64,000 bases of DNA from assembly GCF_014279835.1 (NCBI RefSeq), contig NZ_CP047942.1, forward strand, positions 806,001 to 870,000. Reading direction: 5' to 3'. This DNA comes from Synechococcus sp. MVIR-18-1. Lineage in GTDB: Bacteria > Cyanobacteriota > Cyanobacteriia > PCC-6307 > Cyanobiaceae. A program made the translations under genes and the position numbers. The notes under the pieces were generated by a model that was given only the letters and a program-made list of their open reading frames with translations, did not search any database and had not been told where the DNA came from. Of this stretch, positions 54,855-63,576 are shown piece by piece; the stretch's first letter is position 1; every line of letters begins with the position of its first letter.

Positions 54855-55943
54855 TTAGCTGGCCAAGGCCAGTTCGAATTCAGAGCGGTCGTCCGATTCA
54901 TTGCGCTCAAACACCTTGCAGAACACCTTCACAACCCGGTCACCGGAGTCGATTTGTTCTAGGGGATCTTTCCGCAACCGATGACGCAGACAGCAAGACA
55001 CCACGCGGGCAACATCGTCTTCGCTGACCTCTGTTCGCCCTTCAAAGGCTGCAAGGGCACGGGCTGCCCGGTTGGTCACGATGTCGCCACGCAATCCATC
55101 CACGTCCAATTCTCCGCAGACCGATGAAATGCTCAGGCGCAAATCATCGTCAATCGTGACCTGCTCAAGGCGTTGCTGCGCTTCCACCACCCTGGCCTGT
55201 AGGGCGTCTTGGCCGGCCGTCACGCTGATGCTGAAGGCATCGGGGTCACTATCGAAGGCCGTGCGCTGGTCCACGACTTGCACTCTTAACTGCGGATCGC
55301 GAACGGTGCGCACCTCCACGCTCATCCCAAAGCGATCGAGCAGCTGGGGGCGCAGCTCTCCCTCTTCTGGGTTGCCCGACCCAATCAACACGAAGCGCGC
55401 GGGGTGACGCACGGAGACACCCTCACGTTCCACCGTGTTCCAGCCGGAGGCAGCGGAGTCGAGCAGAACGTCCACCAGGTGATCATCGAGCAGGTTGACT
55501 TCGTCGACGTAGAGCAGGCCGCGGTTTGCTTTGGCGAGCAAACCCGGTTCAAAGGCGCGAACGCCTTCACTCAAGGCTTTCTCGATGTCGATCGTGCCGC
55601 AGAGGCGATCTTCTGTGGCTCCCAGGGGAAGGTCCACCATCGGCACTTGGCGTTGTTCCGTGCCAAGGGTTTCGCCTTGTTCTAAGCGCTGCCTCACGTC
55701 ACTGCTTTGCAGGTCGGGATCGGTGGGTGAGCTGTTGTATGAATCGCCAGCAACCACCTCAATGCCGGGCAACAGGTCTGCCAGTGCCCGGATCGTTGTG
55801 GATTTGCCCGTGCCGCGGTCTCCCATGATCATCACGCCGCCAATGCGCGGGTCGATCACGTTGAGCAGCAGCGCCAACTTCATCTCTTGCTGGCCGATGA
55901 CGGCGGTGAAGGGAAAGACTCTGCGCTTGCGCGGTGAACTCAC
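54855..55943 (-). CDS. chlI: Magnesium chelatase ATPase subunit I
   Basis: A 362-aa AAA+ subunit of the enzyme that inserts Mg into protoporphyrin IX, the first committed step to chlorophyll. Walker A is MIMGDRGTGKSTTIRAL, Walker B is RGLLYVDEVNLLDDHLVDVL, with VREGVSVRHPARFVLIGSGNPEEGELRP-type sensor region (seen as ARFVLIGSGNPEEGELRPQL). Two Cys near positions 95 and 340 fit redox control by thioredoxin. The start is a GTG at 55943 overlapping the DUF3370 stop (GTGA). Confidence 0.96.
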   Translation of the reverse strand: MSSPRKRRVFPFTAVIGQQEMKLALLLNVIDPRIGGVMIMGDRGTGKSTTIRALADLLPGIEVVAGDSYNSSPTDPDLQSSDVRQRLEQGETLGTEQRQVPMVDLPLGATEDRLCGTIDIEKALSEGVRAFEPGLLAKANRGLLYVDEVNLLDDHLVDVLLDSAASGWNTVEREGVSVRHPARFVLIGSGNPEEGELRPQLLDRFGMSVEVRTVRDPQLRVQVVDQRTAFDSDPDAFSISVTAGQDALQARVVEAQQRLEQVTIDDDLRLSISSVCGELDVDGLRGDIVTNRAARALAAFEGRTEVSEDDVARVVSCCLRHRLRKDPLEQIDSGDRVVKVFCKVFERNESDDRSEFELALAS

Positions 55944-57328
55944 GGGTGAACGTCGGTTGATGAATTGGATTGTTTCACAGGCAGCACGGTGAGCACCTGC
56001 GGTGGTGTGGCATCGGCGGGATAGACCAGTCGCACGCGCACCCGTCGGCTCTCACCTGGGGCCAGGGAAACCGTCCCTAATTCTGGTCCTTCCTGCCCAC
56101 GTCGCAACACGAGGTGGAAGCGCCGCCGTCCCATCGCCCGCCCGTTGGCTCCATCTAGGCCTGTCACCTCAATGGGGCCGCGAAACATGACCGGTCCGCT
56201 GTTTCCAGGTTTGAACTGCAATTTTCCGTTGCTGCTGCCGCGTTTGTCGGGAGATTCCAGGGCGATCGCCACCGTCCGTTTCCTGTTCTCGGAGTTGTGT
56301 AGCGGAAGGGTGAGGTCGTATTCCACGCCGTAATTGCCGTGCGCGGCCCAGGCCGTTCCCTTGTCAAATGTTTTGAGTTCAGCGGTTTGCACTTGAGCGG
56401 TACCCAGGTCACCTCTCTCCAGGCTGCTGATCGGCCACGAGATCGGCGCTGCGTTGATGTTCAGGGTTTTGGAGCCTGGATCATGCAAGCTTCCGGTCCA
56501 GGTGCTGCCGATTTGAACGCCACTCACCCGTGAATAGATCATCCGACCCTTGCTGCCTCGTGGCGTGGGCTGATGTTCTTTTGGGCTGCGCGTTCCGGCG
56601 CTGAGCAGGGTTCTCCAGCGTTGATCGCTGGGTGGCGTGTCGTTGTTGCCGTAGGCCGCCACCGTGGCGACATACACCGGTGCGGAGCTGTTCAGCCGCA
56701 GCTGCAGGTTTCGGCCATTGAGCAAGGGGTCGAGGCCTGCCACAGGAATGGGAAGCACCAGCAACGCACTGGCATGCCCAGGGTCAATCTTGATTTGCTT
56801 GGGAAGCTCAGGAGCCTGCTCCCCACGGAGCAAATCGCCAGCGACCCGGCTTCCTGGTCCAGAGGCGATAGGCGTGGTGGTTTCCGCCATCAGGGAGGGC
56901 AGAGGGAGGAAAGGAGCTGCTGTTTGCCCTGGCTTGGTGCCCTGGGACAGCGAGGTGCTGCCGCTGATCACATTGAGCGTGACCGGTTCTGTTCCTAGTG
57001 GTTGGGCAAGCACGGCCAACCAGAGGGTGGAGGCCAGCTTCTCTGGTTTGCCGGCGTACACGTGATGGCTGAACAGATCAAACCGTCCGTCCAAGGCAAC
57101 ATTGAGCCCTTGGTTGGCCGGAAAGGTGGAGAGCAGCACCCCTTCACCAGTGATCAGCTCGGGGTTGTTGTCATTGAGCAGCAGTAGTTCATCCAATCGG
57201 CCGGGAAGTGGACGCAGCTGCTGCTCGCGTAGAAACGGACCTTCCGCCTGGCTGTCCGCACCTGATGGCAGGCCAGGGATGGTGATGAGGCAGAAAGCCG
57301 CGAGGGCCAGCAGCGAGGAATGACGCAT
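55940..57328 (-). CDS. DUF3370 family exported protein
   Basis: A 462-aa exported protein with a signal peptide (SLLALAAFCLITIPGLPSGA) and a long beta-rich body. Family-like segments: REQQLRPLPGRLDELLLLND (the start of DUF3370), TFPANQGLNVALDGRFDLFS, and NYGVEYDLTLPLHNSENRKR. DUF3370 is largely cyanobacterial and of unknown function, presumably periplasmic. Translational coupling with chlI by GTGA is unusual in function and may only reflect gene packing. Confidence 0.85.
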   Translation of the reverse strand: MRHSSLLALAAFCLITIPGLPSGADSQAEGPFLREQQLRPLPGRLDELLLLNDNNPELITGEGVLLSTFPANQGLNVALDGRFDLFSHHVYAGKPEKLASTLWLAVLAQPLGTEPVTLNVISGSTSLSQGTKPGQTAAPFLPLPSLMAETTTPIASGPGSRVAGDLLRGEQAPELPKQIKIDPGHASALLVLPIPVAGLDPLLNGRNLQLRLNSSAPVYVATVAAYGNNDTPPSDQRWRTLLSAGTRSPKEHQPTPRGSKGRMIYSRVSGVQIGSTWTGSLHDPGSKTLNINAAPISWPISSLERGDLGTAQVQTAELKTFDKGTAWAAHGNYGVEYDLTLPLHNSENRKRTVAIALESPDKRGSSNGKLQFKPGNSGPVMFRGPIEVTGLDGANGRAMGRRRFHLVLRRGQEGPELGTVSLAPGESRRVRVRLVYPADATPPQVLTVLPVKQSNSSTDVHP

Positions 57329-57342
57329 GGTGAAAACAGGAA

Positions 57343-58521
57343 TCAGCGTTGACGTGGAGGCGCTGGCTTGGGTTTGAGCACCGGTGCCATGGCGGCAGCC
57401 ATGTTGCGGATCAGCTCCGTGGAGCGGGGATCATTGAAGGGACCTTTCACAACAAAGGCCGCGACGGCACGGCGACCATCGGGAAGTTCGATCAGCCCGG
57501 CATCGGCGTAAGCGATGCCGATGTCACCGGTTTTGTTGAACACGCGATAGCCCTTGATCATCAGGCTGTCATCGGGTTTGCCTTGGGAGCCACCCAGACC
57601 TTTGAGCAATCCACCAGGGAGCAAGCGGTTGGTGACGGACGTTCCCATCACTTCTCGGAATAAATCGCGGCCGCGAATCGAGAGCGCTTCTCCGGTATCG
57701 ACAAGGGCGATCGCTCTGGCGAGATCACGGGCGCTGGTGGTGTTGGTGCCCTTTAAATCCGGAAGCCAGTTGTTCACCTTGGTGGCGCTGAGCCCCAGGC
57801 TGTTGAAGCGGGCGTTGAGATCCACTTGACCGCCCACCCGTTCAATCAGCAGATTCGTCGCGGTGTTGTCGCTGACGCGAATCATTTCTGTGGCCACTTC
57901 ATAGGTGGGGAAACGAGTCCCCAGCGGTTTGCTGGCCATCCAGCCAGCGCCACCTCCCACCACCGTTTTGCTGAGGGTGAGCGGTTCATTCCAGCTCAAC
58001 CTGCCGGCATCGATTTCCTCGAGGGCAACCAGCAAGATCGGTGTTTTGATGGCGCTCGCGGCCGGCAATGCCGTGTCTGGATTGAGCTGGGCGTAGCGGC
58101 CATCATCGAGCGCCAGCATGAAGGCACTCACCTCGAGGTCTGGATCCTGAGCTGCTAGTGCCTTCCAGCGTTGGCTCAACGCGCTGAGCTCTTGTTTGGT
58201 TTCAAAGCGCCCAAGCGTGTCGGTGCTGCTCGGTGGATTGATCACAGCGGCCGCTGGATCTAGTTGTTCGTCTTTATCGGCTGGTGTGATCTTTGGCGTG
58301 AGCCAGCTGGGAAGGTTGAGCTCTCCGCGCTGGACAGCAGGACCTGCAAGCTTCAGGGCCGAGCCTGTGATCACGCCAAGGCCCACACCCATCAGGACCA
58401 GGCGCACCAGCAACCTCAGGGGACGACCCCAACCAGGGGACTGTTGACTGGAACGACTCGAGCCCAAGGGGTGGGGTGCAGGAGAGCCTGAGGTTACGAG
58501 CGGTTGCGCCTCGCTGCCCAA
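57343..58521 (-). CDS. Class A beta-lactamase-fold serine hydrolase
   Basis: A 392-aa protein with an N-terminal membrane anchor (LLVRLVLMGVGLGVITGSAL) and a class A beta-lactamase/transpeptidase-like domain. The motifs are SxxK in PAASAIKTPILL, SDN in RVSDNTATNLL and KTG in FNKTGDIGIAYADAG. No omega-loop Glu pattern (ExxLN) is obvious, so a true beta-lactamase activity is doubtful. It may act in peptidoglycan turnover at the cell surface. Its start overlaps the TrmJ-like gene by 28 bp. Confidence 0.82.
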   Translation of the reverse strand: MGSEAQPLVTSGSPAPHPLGSSRSSQQSPGWGRPLRLLVRLVLMGVGLGVITGSALKLAGPAVQRGELNLPSWLTPKITPADKDEQLDPAAAVINPPSSTDTLGRFETKQELSALSQRWKALAAQDPDLEVSAFMLALDDGRYAQLNPDTALPAASAIKTPILLVALEEIDAGRLSWNEPLTLSKTVVGGGAGWMASKPLGTRFPTYEVATEMIRVSDNTATNLLIERVGGQVDLNARFNSLGLSATKVNNWLPDLKGTNTTSARDLARAIALVDTGEALSIRGRDLFREVMGTSVTNRLLPGGLLKGLGGSQGKPDDSLMIKGYRVFNKTGDIGIAYADAGLIELPDGRRAVAAFVVKGPFNDPRSTELIRNMAAAMAPVLKPKPAPPRQR

Positions 58522-59222
58522 CGCAATTGACGCACCATGCCGCGCAACAGAGCCACTTCATCGCTGCGGATCAGCGCTCGTTGCACAAGCCCTTTCACCT
58601 TGGCCATTCGCGCCCTTGCTGTGTGCTCCAGCAGAAAGCCCACCTCGAGCAGCAGCTCTTCCGCATCGCGCAGGCAGCCATCCAGCTCTGGAGCACTGGC
58701 CGGGATCTCGCTCACTGGCGCATCAGGTTGGGCCTGCAAGCGCCGTTCTCGCTCCAGCTCATGTAGCACCACAGCGACGGCATGGGAGAGGTTGAGAGAC
58801 GGGTAGGTGTCTCCGGTGTGCAACTTGAACACCCGATGGCTGATCAAGAGTTCTTCATTGGAGAGCCCTCGATCTTCCCGTCCAAACACCAGGGCAGAAC
58901 GCAGGCCTTGCGCCCTACCCGTTTGAATCCAGGGAACGATCTCTTCCGGTGATTGCAGGGGGATCTCGCCGTGATCGATGCGCCCGCAACTGGCCACCAC
59001 CTGTTGACAATCGGCGACAGCATCGAGCAACGAGGGAAAAATGGTGGCGCGTTGGAGCACGGCATCGCCGTGGACGGCCATGCGCACGGCCTCTGGATCA
59101 CCTGGATCACACCTAGGTGATACGAGCCTGAGGTCTTGAATGTTGTAATTGGCACACAATCGGGCCACGCTGCCGACGTTGAGAGGTCCCGCTGGCTCGA
59201 CCAGCACCACGGCCAAGGTCAA
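58494..59222 (-). CDS. TrmJ/TrmH-family RNA 2'-O-methyltransferase (SPOUT)
   Basis: A 242-aa SPOUT methyltransferase. Motif 1 is VVLVEPAGPLNVGSVARLCAN, motif 2 is SALVFGREDRGLSNEEL and motif 3 is YPSLNLSHAVAVVLHEL, forming the knotted SAM site. The closest known role is TrmJ, which 2'-O-methylates position 32 of tRNAs. The C-terminal extension is helical. Its ATG overlaps the cytM stop in an ATGA-type junction. Confidence 0.9.
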   Translation of the reverse strand: MTLAVVLVEPAGPLNVGSVARLCANYNIQDLRLVSPRCDPGDPEAVRMAVHGDAVLQRATIFPSLLDAVADCQQVVASCGRIDHGEIPLQSPEEIVPWIQTGRAQGLRSALVFGREDRGLSNEELLISHRVFKLHTGDTYPSLNLSHAVAVVLHELERERRLQAQPDAPVSEIPASAPELDGCLRDAEELLLEVGFLLEHTARARMAKVKGLVQRALIRSDEVALLRGMVRQLRWAARRNRS

Positions 59223-59632
59223 GACAGTGTTTTGAGATAGGCGAGCAGATCAGCCATGTTTTGAGGCTCGATTTCAAAGCGGGGCATCGGCGGTGTTTCA
59301 CCACTCACGATCTGGTGAATGATCTGCATGTCTTTGCGTCGATCACTCACCCCTTTCAGGCTGGGCCCAACCAGGCCCTGGCCTGCGATGCCATGGCAGC
59401 CGGCGCAATTGATGCGGAAGATCTGTCCTCCGTGCTGCTCGGATCCCTCCAAAGCCAGGGTTGCTTTGGAGTAGGGATCCTGGCGTGTGTTGCCCAGCAT
59501 CCACACCAACAAGACGATGCAAGCCATCGCCGCGAACACCGTGAGGCCGGCGATCAGCCCCCGACTCCGCTCTGGGATTGCTGCAGCAGTTGATGACGGT
59601 GCCGTCACAGAAGAGACCAGGCCATGGAACAA
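59219..59632 (-). CDS. cytM: Cytochrome cM
   Basis: A 137-aa membrane-anchored c-type cytochrome. One N-terminal helix ([21 protein letters not shown]) precedes a single haem-binding motif CAGCH in [21 protein letters not shown], with a possible distal Met in [10 protein letters not shown]. CytM is known in cyanobacteria to affect photosynthetic and respiratory electron flow and dark heterotrophic growth. The longer N-terminal region before the helix (about 25 residues) is unusual. It overlaps the trmJ-like gene by 4 bp and is divergent from petG. Confidence 0.9.
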   Translation of the reverse strand: MFHGLVSSVTAPSSTAAAIPERSRGLIAGLTVFAAMACIVLLVWMLGNTRQDPYSKATLALEGSEQHGGQIFRINCAGCHGIAGQGLVGPSLKGVSDRRKDMQIIHQIVSGETPPMPRFEIEPQNMADLLAYLKTLS

Positions 59633-59664
59633 TTGTGCTCAATCTTTTCATTGGGCGCGACGAC

Positions 59665-59778
59665 ATGATCGAACCCCTTCTTTGCGGCATTGTTTTGGGT
59701 TTGATCCCAATCACCCTGATGGGGTTGTTTGTTGCTGCATGGAATCAGTACCGCCGGGGCAGTGCTCTGGGGGGCTGA
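59665..59778 (+). CDS. petG: Cytochrome b6f complex subunit V (PetG)
   Basis: A 37-aa single-span membrane protein: [20 protein letters not shown], then [17 protein letters not shown]. This is a clear PetG match, needed for cytochrome b6f assembly and stability. The start is ATG 59665. Its last 68 bases are antisense to the end of rsmD (59711-59778). It lies divergent from cytM with 32 bp between starts, so both promoters are packed into or across the adjacent coding region. Confidence 0.95.
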   Translation: MIEPLLCGIVLGLIPITLMGLFVAAWNQYRRGSALGG

Positions 59779-60367
59779 GCAGCAAGAGAGCGCTCGTTCC
59801 ATACCGCCTTTGATCCACCACCGTCCAGGGCGCTGGTGTGGTCAATTTTTTATGGCGGGCATGTTCACAAATTAATAATCCCTCGCTGCTGATCCAGTTG
59901 CCCTCGAGCAATGCAAGCAAGGTGGGCGCATAAAGCTCAGATCCATAGGGAGGATCGAAATAGACCACATCAAAGGCGGGCAGGGAGCTTGGACGGCCTG
60001 TTTGGAGCCAGCTCACCAGATCTCGGCGGATCACCTCAATCGTTGGAGAGGGAGAACGGCCTCCAGCGATCAGCATGAGATTGTCTCGACAGATGGAGGC
60101 TGTTTTCGGATCCTTTTCCACGGCCCACACCCTGCTCACACCGCGTTCAATGGCTTCGCATCCCATCACACCGCTTCCGCTGCAAAGGTCGAGCCAGGAG
60201 GCATCCTGAAGCTCTGAGGCGAGCATGTTCATGACCGCTTCGCGAACACGGGCTGTGGTGGGCCTTGTGGAGGTCCCAATAGGACTGCGTAGGCGACGCC
60301 CACCACTGAGGCGTAACAGGCCGCTCACGGCACCAAGGGAGAGCCCTGGTGTAGCCATTCCAGCCAT
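59711..60367 (-). CDS. rsmD: 16S rRNA (guanine966-N2)-methyltransferase RsmD
   Basis: A 218-aa SAM methyltransferase for small-subunit rRNA. The RsmD N-terminal region ([19 protein letters not shown]), the SAM motif [19 protein letters not shown] and the catalytic DPPY in [18 protein letters not shown] are all present. The last 20 or so residues ([20 protein letters not shown]) are encoded on the strand opposite petG. Its start overlaps the hisH end by 43 bp; ATG 60358 is an alternative. Confidence 0.93.
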   Translation of the reverse strand: MAGMATPGLSLGAVSGLLRLSGGRRLRSPIGTSTRPTTARVREAVMNMLASELQDASWLDLCSGSGVMGCEAIERGVSRVWAVEKDPKTASICRDNLMLIAGGRSPSPTIEVIRRDLVSWLQTGRPSSLPAFDVVYFDPPYGSELYAPTLLALLEGNWISSEGLLICEHARHKKLTTPAPWTVVDQRRYGTSALLLLSPPEHCPGGTDSMQQQTTPSG

Positions 60368-60990
60368 CGCGAGAGCAAACGCTGGCCGGTAGCGGCGGAT
60401 TTTTCAGGGTGAAATTGACAGGCTCCTAGCCGATTGCGCCAAACCGCTGCTGTGGCATGGCCTGAGCCGAATGCAACGCTTGCCGCTCGATCCTGAGCGT
60501 CGTGAGGCTCAGCGGCGAATGAATGCACGAAATACATCCACTCCGTGCTGGAAGGATCAGGCAGTAGGGGGGAAGGCCGATCGATCTGCAGCCTGCCCCA
60601 GCCCATGTGGGGGATGCGCTCTCCCTGGCCCTTCGGAAGCGCTTTCACCCGTCCAGGGAGCAAGCCGAGTCCCTGGCGTTGGCCTTCTTCGCTGGACTCA
60701 AACAACAGCTGCAACCCAAGGCAAATCCCTAGGAGTGGACGATCGGCTTTGTTCCAAGCGACCAACTCAGGGATCAGCCCTGTGGCTTCCAATCGGTCCA
60801 TCGCTGGGTCAAAGGCGCCGACGCCAGGAAGAATCAAGGCCTGGCAGCCTTCTAGATCTTCTGGATGTTGCACAGCCTTGAGGGAGCTCCCCAAGCGCTT
60901 AAAACAGGTTTGAACAGAAAAAAGATTCCCCATGCCGTAATCGATCAGTCCAATGGTCTGAACTGAACGAGACATGGGGATCAGTGGCAA
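60325..60990 (-). CDS. hisH: Imidazole glycerol phosphate synthase, glutaminase subunit
   Basis: A 221-aa class I glutamine amidotransferase that supplies ammonia to HisF in histidine and AICAR formation. The N-terminus IGLIDYGMGNLFSVQTCFKR, the active-site Cys in PLLGICLGLQLLFESSEEG, and the His-Glu pair in LGACQFHPEKSAATGQRLL are clear. Length is normal. HisF is not in the window. Confidence 0.96.
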   Translation of the reverse strand: MPLIPMSRSVQTIGLIDYGMGNLFSVQTCFKRLGSSLKAVQHPEDLEGCQALILPGVGAFDPAMDRLEATGLIPELVAWNKADRPLLGICLGLQLLFESSEEGQRQGLGLLPGRVKALPKGQGERIPHMGWGRLQIDRPSPLLPDPSSTEWMYFVHSFAAEPHDAQDRAASVAFGSGHATAAVWRNRLGACQFHPEKSAATGQRLLSRWLEWLHQGSPLVP

Positions 60991-61017
60991 AGCAAATGAC
61001 GAAGACCAGTAAGGAGT

Positions 61018-61341
61018 TCAGAGATGCTTCGAAATCGTGCCGGAGAGGGTGGCTTTTGGAACGGCACCGACAACGGTGTCAACTTTCTGGCCGCCCTTGA
61101 ACACCATCAATGTGGGGATGCTGCGGATCCCGTACTGGCTGGCGACGTTGGGGTTTTCGTCGGTGTTGAGCTTGAAGACTTTGATCTTGCCTTCGAATTC
61201 CTTGGAAATCTCATCAACAATCGGAGCAACCATGCGGCAGGGACCACACCAGGGAGCCCAGAAGTCAACTAAGACAGGAACGTCACTTTGAAGGACATCC
61301 TGTTCAAAGGATGCGTCGGTTACAGCGGTAGCGCTGGACAT
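61018..61341 (-). CDS. trxA: Thioredoxin (m type)
   Basis: A 107-aa thioredoxin with active site [20 protein letters not shown], cis-Pro segment [16 protein letters not shown] and normal length. It is the main disulfide reductant in cyanobacteria and is reduced by ferredoxin- or NADPH-dependent reductases. It follows guaB and the Yfr1 RNA on the same strand, an arrangement known in marine picocyanobacteria. Confidence 0.97.
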   Translation of the reverse strand: MSSATAVTDASFEQDVLQSDVPVLVDFWAPWCGPCRMVAPIVDEISKEFEGKIKVFKLNTDENPNVASQYGIRSIPTLMVFKGGQKVDTVVGAVPKATLSGTISKHL

Positions 61342-61461
61342 TCCGTTTGTCGTCGTTATCGAGGCAATTTAGCAACCACTTCAGAAGAATTCTCGGATTC
61401 TTTGTGGGGTCTACAGAACTGTGACGGTTTCGCGTTCAGAGTCGAACACAATTGGGCGAAG

Positions 61462-61525
61462 ACAGAAAGCCCGAACGCGTCGGGCCGGGGGGTGTGAGGA
61501 GTGTGTGGGCCGAAGCCCGCACCCC
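61462..61525 (-). ncRNA. yfr1: Yfr1 small regulatory RNA
   Basis: On the minus strand between guaB and trxA there is the invariant Yfr1 motif actcctcacac (61492-61502), flanked by two hairpins: a 5' stem gggc/gccc with cttcgg-type loop (61507-61518) and a 3' stem gcccga/tcgggc (61469-61485) followed by tttc. This two-hairpin layout with a single-stranded CU-rich core, and the trxA neighbour, are those of Yfr1, which base-pairs with mRNAs such as outer-membrane porins via the core. Ends are estimated. Confidence 0.9.
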
Positions 61526-61538
61526 CTGAGATTAAGGC

Positions 61539-62702
61539 TTATTTGCCCATCCCCAACTGCTGGGCTTTCTGATACACCTTCCCTTCAGTCAGCAGTGATG
61601 GCGCAACCACCACTTCAACCTGCTGCATCTCCTTGATGGTGCGAGCCCCGAGGGTTCCCATCGAGGTCTTGAGGCAACCGAGCAAGTTGTGGGTTCCATC
61701 GTCGAGTTTGGCTGGTCCTCGCAGGATGCGTTCGAGGCTGCCGGTGCTGCCAACGTTGATGCGCGTGCCCCGCGGTAGTACTGGGCTTGGGGTGGCCATT
61801 CCCCAGTGGAATCCACGGCCTGGCGCTTCTTCTGAGCGGGCAATGGGGGATCCGATCATGACGGCATCAGCACCGCAAGCGATGCACTTGCAGATGTCAC
61901 CACCGGTGACGATTCCGCCATCAGCCACGATCGGGACGTAGCGACCGCTTTCTTTTTCGTAGTCAGCACGGGCAGCGGCGCAATCGGCAACCGCTGTTGC
62001 TTGGGGAATGCCGACGCCTAAGACGCCACGGGATGTGCAGGCAGCACCAGGACCAATCCCCACCATCACGCCTGCAGCACCGGCGCGCATCAGTTGTAGG
62101 GCAACCTCATAGGTCACGCAGTTGCCGATCACCACGGGCACACCCATCTCGCGGCAAAGCGTTTCCAAATTGAGAGTCTCTTGTCCTTCAGGGCCGATGT
62201 GGTTTGTGGAGACCACGGTGGCTTGCACAAAAAACAAATCGGCTCCAGCCTCTGCAATCGCTTTGCCAAAGCGCAATGCTGCGACGGGGGTGCCGCTCAC
62301 CGCTGCAATGCCGCCCTGGGATTTGATCGCTTCAATGCGCTTGCGAATCAGGCTTTCTTGAACCGGTTTGCTGTAGATCTCTTGCATCAACGGCACAAAG
62401 TCGTCCTTGCCGACGGATGTGATGCGATCTAAAGCCTCGGTGGGGTCCTCGTAGCGGGTCTGAATGCCTTCAAGATTTAAGACGCCAAGCGCTCCGAGCT
62501 GGGAGAGCCGCACTGCCATGTCCACGTCCACCACTCCGTCCATCGCACTGGCAATGATCGGGATTTCACGTTCGATTCCCCCGAGGGACCAGCTGGTGTT
62601 GGTGACTTCCGGATCAACCGTGCGACCCCCCGGCACCAGGGCGATCTCATCGATGCCATAGGCCCGGCGAACAACTTTGGAGCGTCCGAGCTGAATGTCC
62701 AC
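61539..62702 (-). CDS. GuaB3-type IMP dehydrogenase-like protein
   Basis: A 387-aa member of the IMP dehydrogenase/GMP reductase family without CBS domains, the short form found in cyanobacteria and actinobacteria (GuaB3). The (beta/alpha)8 features are visible: [40 protein letters not shown] (catalytic Cys loop), [20 protein letters not shown] and [19 protein letters not shown]. Whether it is the main IMPDH or a second paralogue cannot be decided here. It directly precedes Yfr1 and trxA. Confidence 0.9.
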   Translation of the reverse strand: MDIQLGRSKVVRRAYGIDEIALVPGGRTVDPEVTNTSWSLGGIEREIPIIASAMDGVVDVDMAVRLSQLGALGVLNLEGIQTRYEDPTEALDRITSVGKDDFVPLMQEIYSKPVQESLIRKRIEAIKSQGGIAAVSGTPVAALRFGKAIAEAGADLFFVQATVVSTNHIGPEGQETLNLETLCREMGVPVVIGNCVTYEVALQLMRAGAAGVMVGIGPGAACTSRGVLGVGIPQATAVADCAAARADYEKESGRYVPIVADGGIVTGGDICKCIACGADAVMIGSPIARSEEAPGRGFHWGMATPSPVLPRGTRINVGSTGSLERILRGPAKLDDGTHNLLGCLKTSMGTLGARTIKEMQQVEVVVAPSLLTEGKVYQKAQQLGMGK

Positions 62703-62762
62703 CGCGAGTCGTATTAAAGATCAGTACAAACTACCAACCGGTCATGCGCTGCGTGGCCGTGA

Positions 62763-63446
62763 TCAGGGACGAACGGAGCCCCTGAAGGCGGCCCAAATGC
62801 CGCCCACGTTTGCGAGCAATGCTTTTCGCTCCTCGCTGCGAATCAGCCTTGTGGTTGAGAACCAGATCACCCAACCAAGGCCTACCAGTTCAAACAATCT
62901 TGGAGCGAGAGGGATGCTGCCAATCGCCGCCAGGATTCCGCTGTAAATCCTGATCAGCAGGGTTAAGCCAATCAGGCCCACAAGCAGAAATAGGGGCCGG
63001 CGGGACCGTTGCCAGAGCTCAACGAGGTTGTTGTCATCCCACCACTGACGCACTTTGGAGCTCAGCAGATCCCACTCCCCGCCAGCGCTGGAGGTGTCGT
63101 CGCTGCTGGCTGTGGCTGCCACTTGGATGCGCTCAGCGATCGCTTCCGATGCTGCGGGCGTTGGAGCGGATGCGGTAGCAGGTTCTTGAACAATCTCGGG
63201 TTTCTGAGCGATCACAGGATCTGGAGTGATCGGGGCCGTAGGACTGACGGGTTCTGGTGGCTGGGTCTCGGCTTGAACTGCTGACGGCTCTGCCGCAGCG
63301 GGATCGGCTGCTGATGACTCTTCGACAGAAGGTTCTGGTGCTGCAGGCTCTGAGGCTGGCGAACCTGATGCGATCGGATCGGTGCTGTTGATCTCCATCG
63401 AGGGGCTGGAGTCAGAGGGCGACGGATTGATCGGATCGGTTTCCAT
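62763..63446 (-). CDS. CAAD-domain (CURT1-like) thylakoid protein
   Basis: A 227-aa protein. The first 130 residues are low complexity, rich in Pro, Ala, Ser and Glu (EPAAPEPSVEESSAADPAAA). The C-terminal 90 hold the CAAD domain: an amphipathic segment (VRQWWDDNNLVELWQRSRRP), two membrane helices (LFLLVGLIGLTLLIRIYSGI; LFELVGLGWVIWFS) and a basic end. CAAD/CURT1 proteins curve thylakoid membranes at margins, and in some cyanobacteria the domain is fused to aminoacyl-tRNA synthetases. ATG 63446 (METDP) is the start; the frame runs upstream to 63653 into the gyrA leader. Confidence 0.85.
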   Translation of the reverse strand: METDPINPSPSDSSPSMEINSTDPIASGSPASEPAAPEPSVEESSAADPAAAEPSAVQAETQPPEPVSPTAPITPDPVIAQKPEIVQEPATASAPTPAASEAIAERIQVAATASSDDTSSAGGEWDLLSSKVRQWWDDNNLVELWQRSRRPLFLLVGLIGLTLLIRIYSGILAAIGSIPLAPRLFELVGLGWVIWFSTTRLIRSEERKALLANVGGIWAAFRGSVRP

Positions 63447-63576
63447 GGCCTTGGTAGCACTGCGCGGATGCGCAACTTTAAGGGCGTTTTCTCGTGCCGT
63501 TTTGAAGACGCAGCAAACCCTGACGTAGTCGAGCGTCCTTCTCGCGATAAGATGGGAAAAGGCATTTAGGTCTTGT

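Noticed and set aside
57343-58521. Antibiotic-resistance beta-lactamase
   Set aside because: SxxK, SDN and KTG are present, but no clear omega-loop catalytic Glu and a long membrane-anchored N-terminus; a cell-wall enzyme is more likely.
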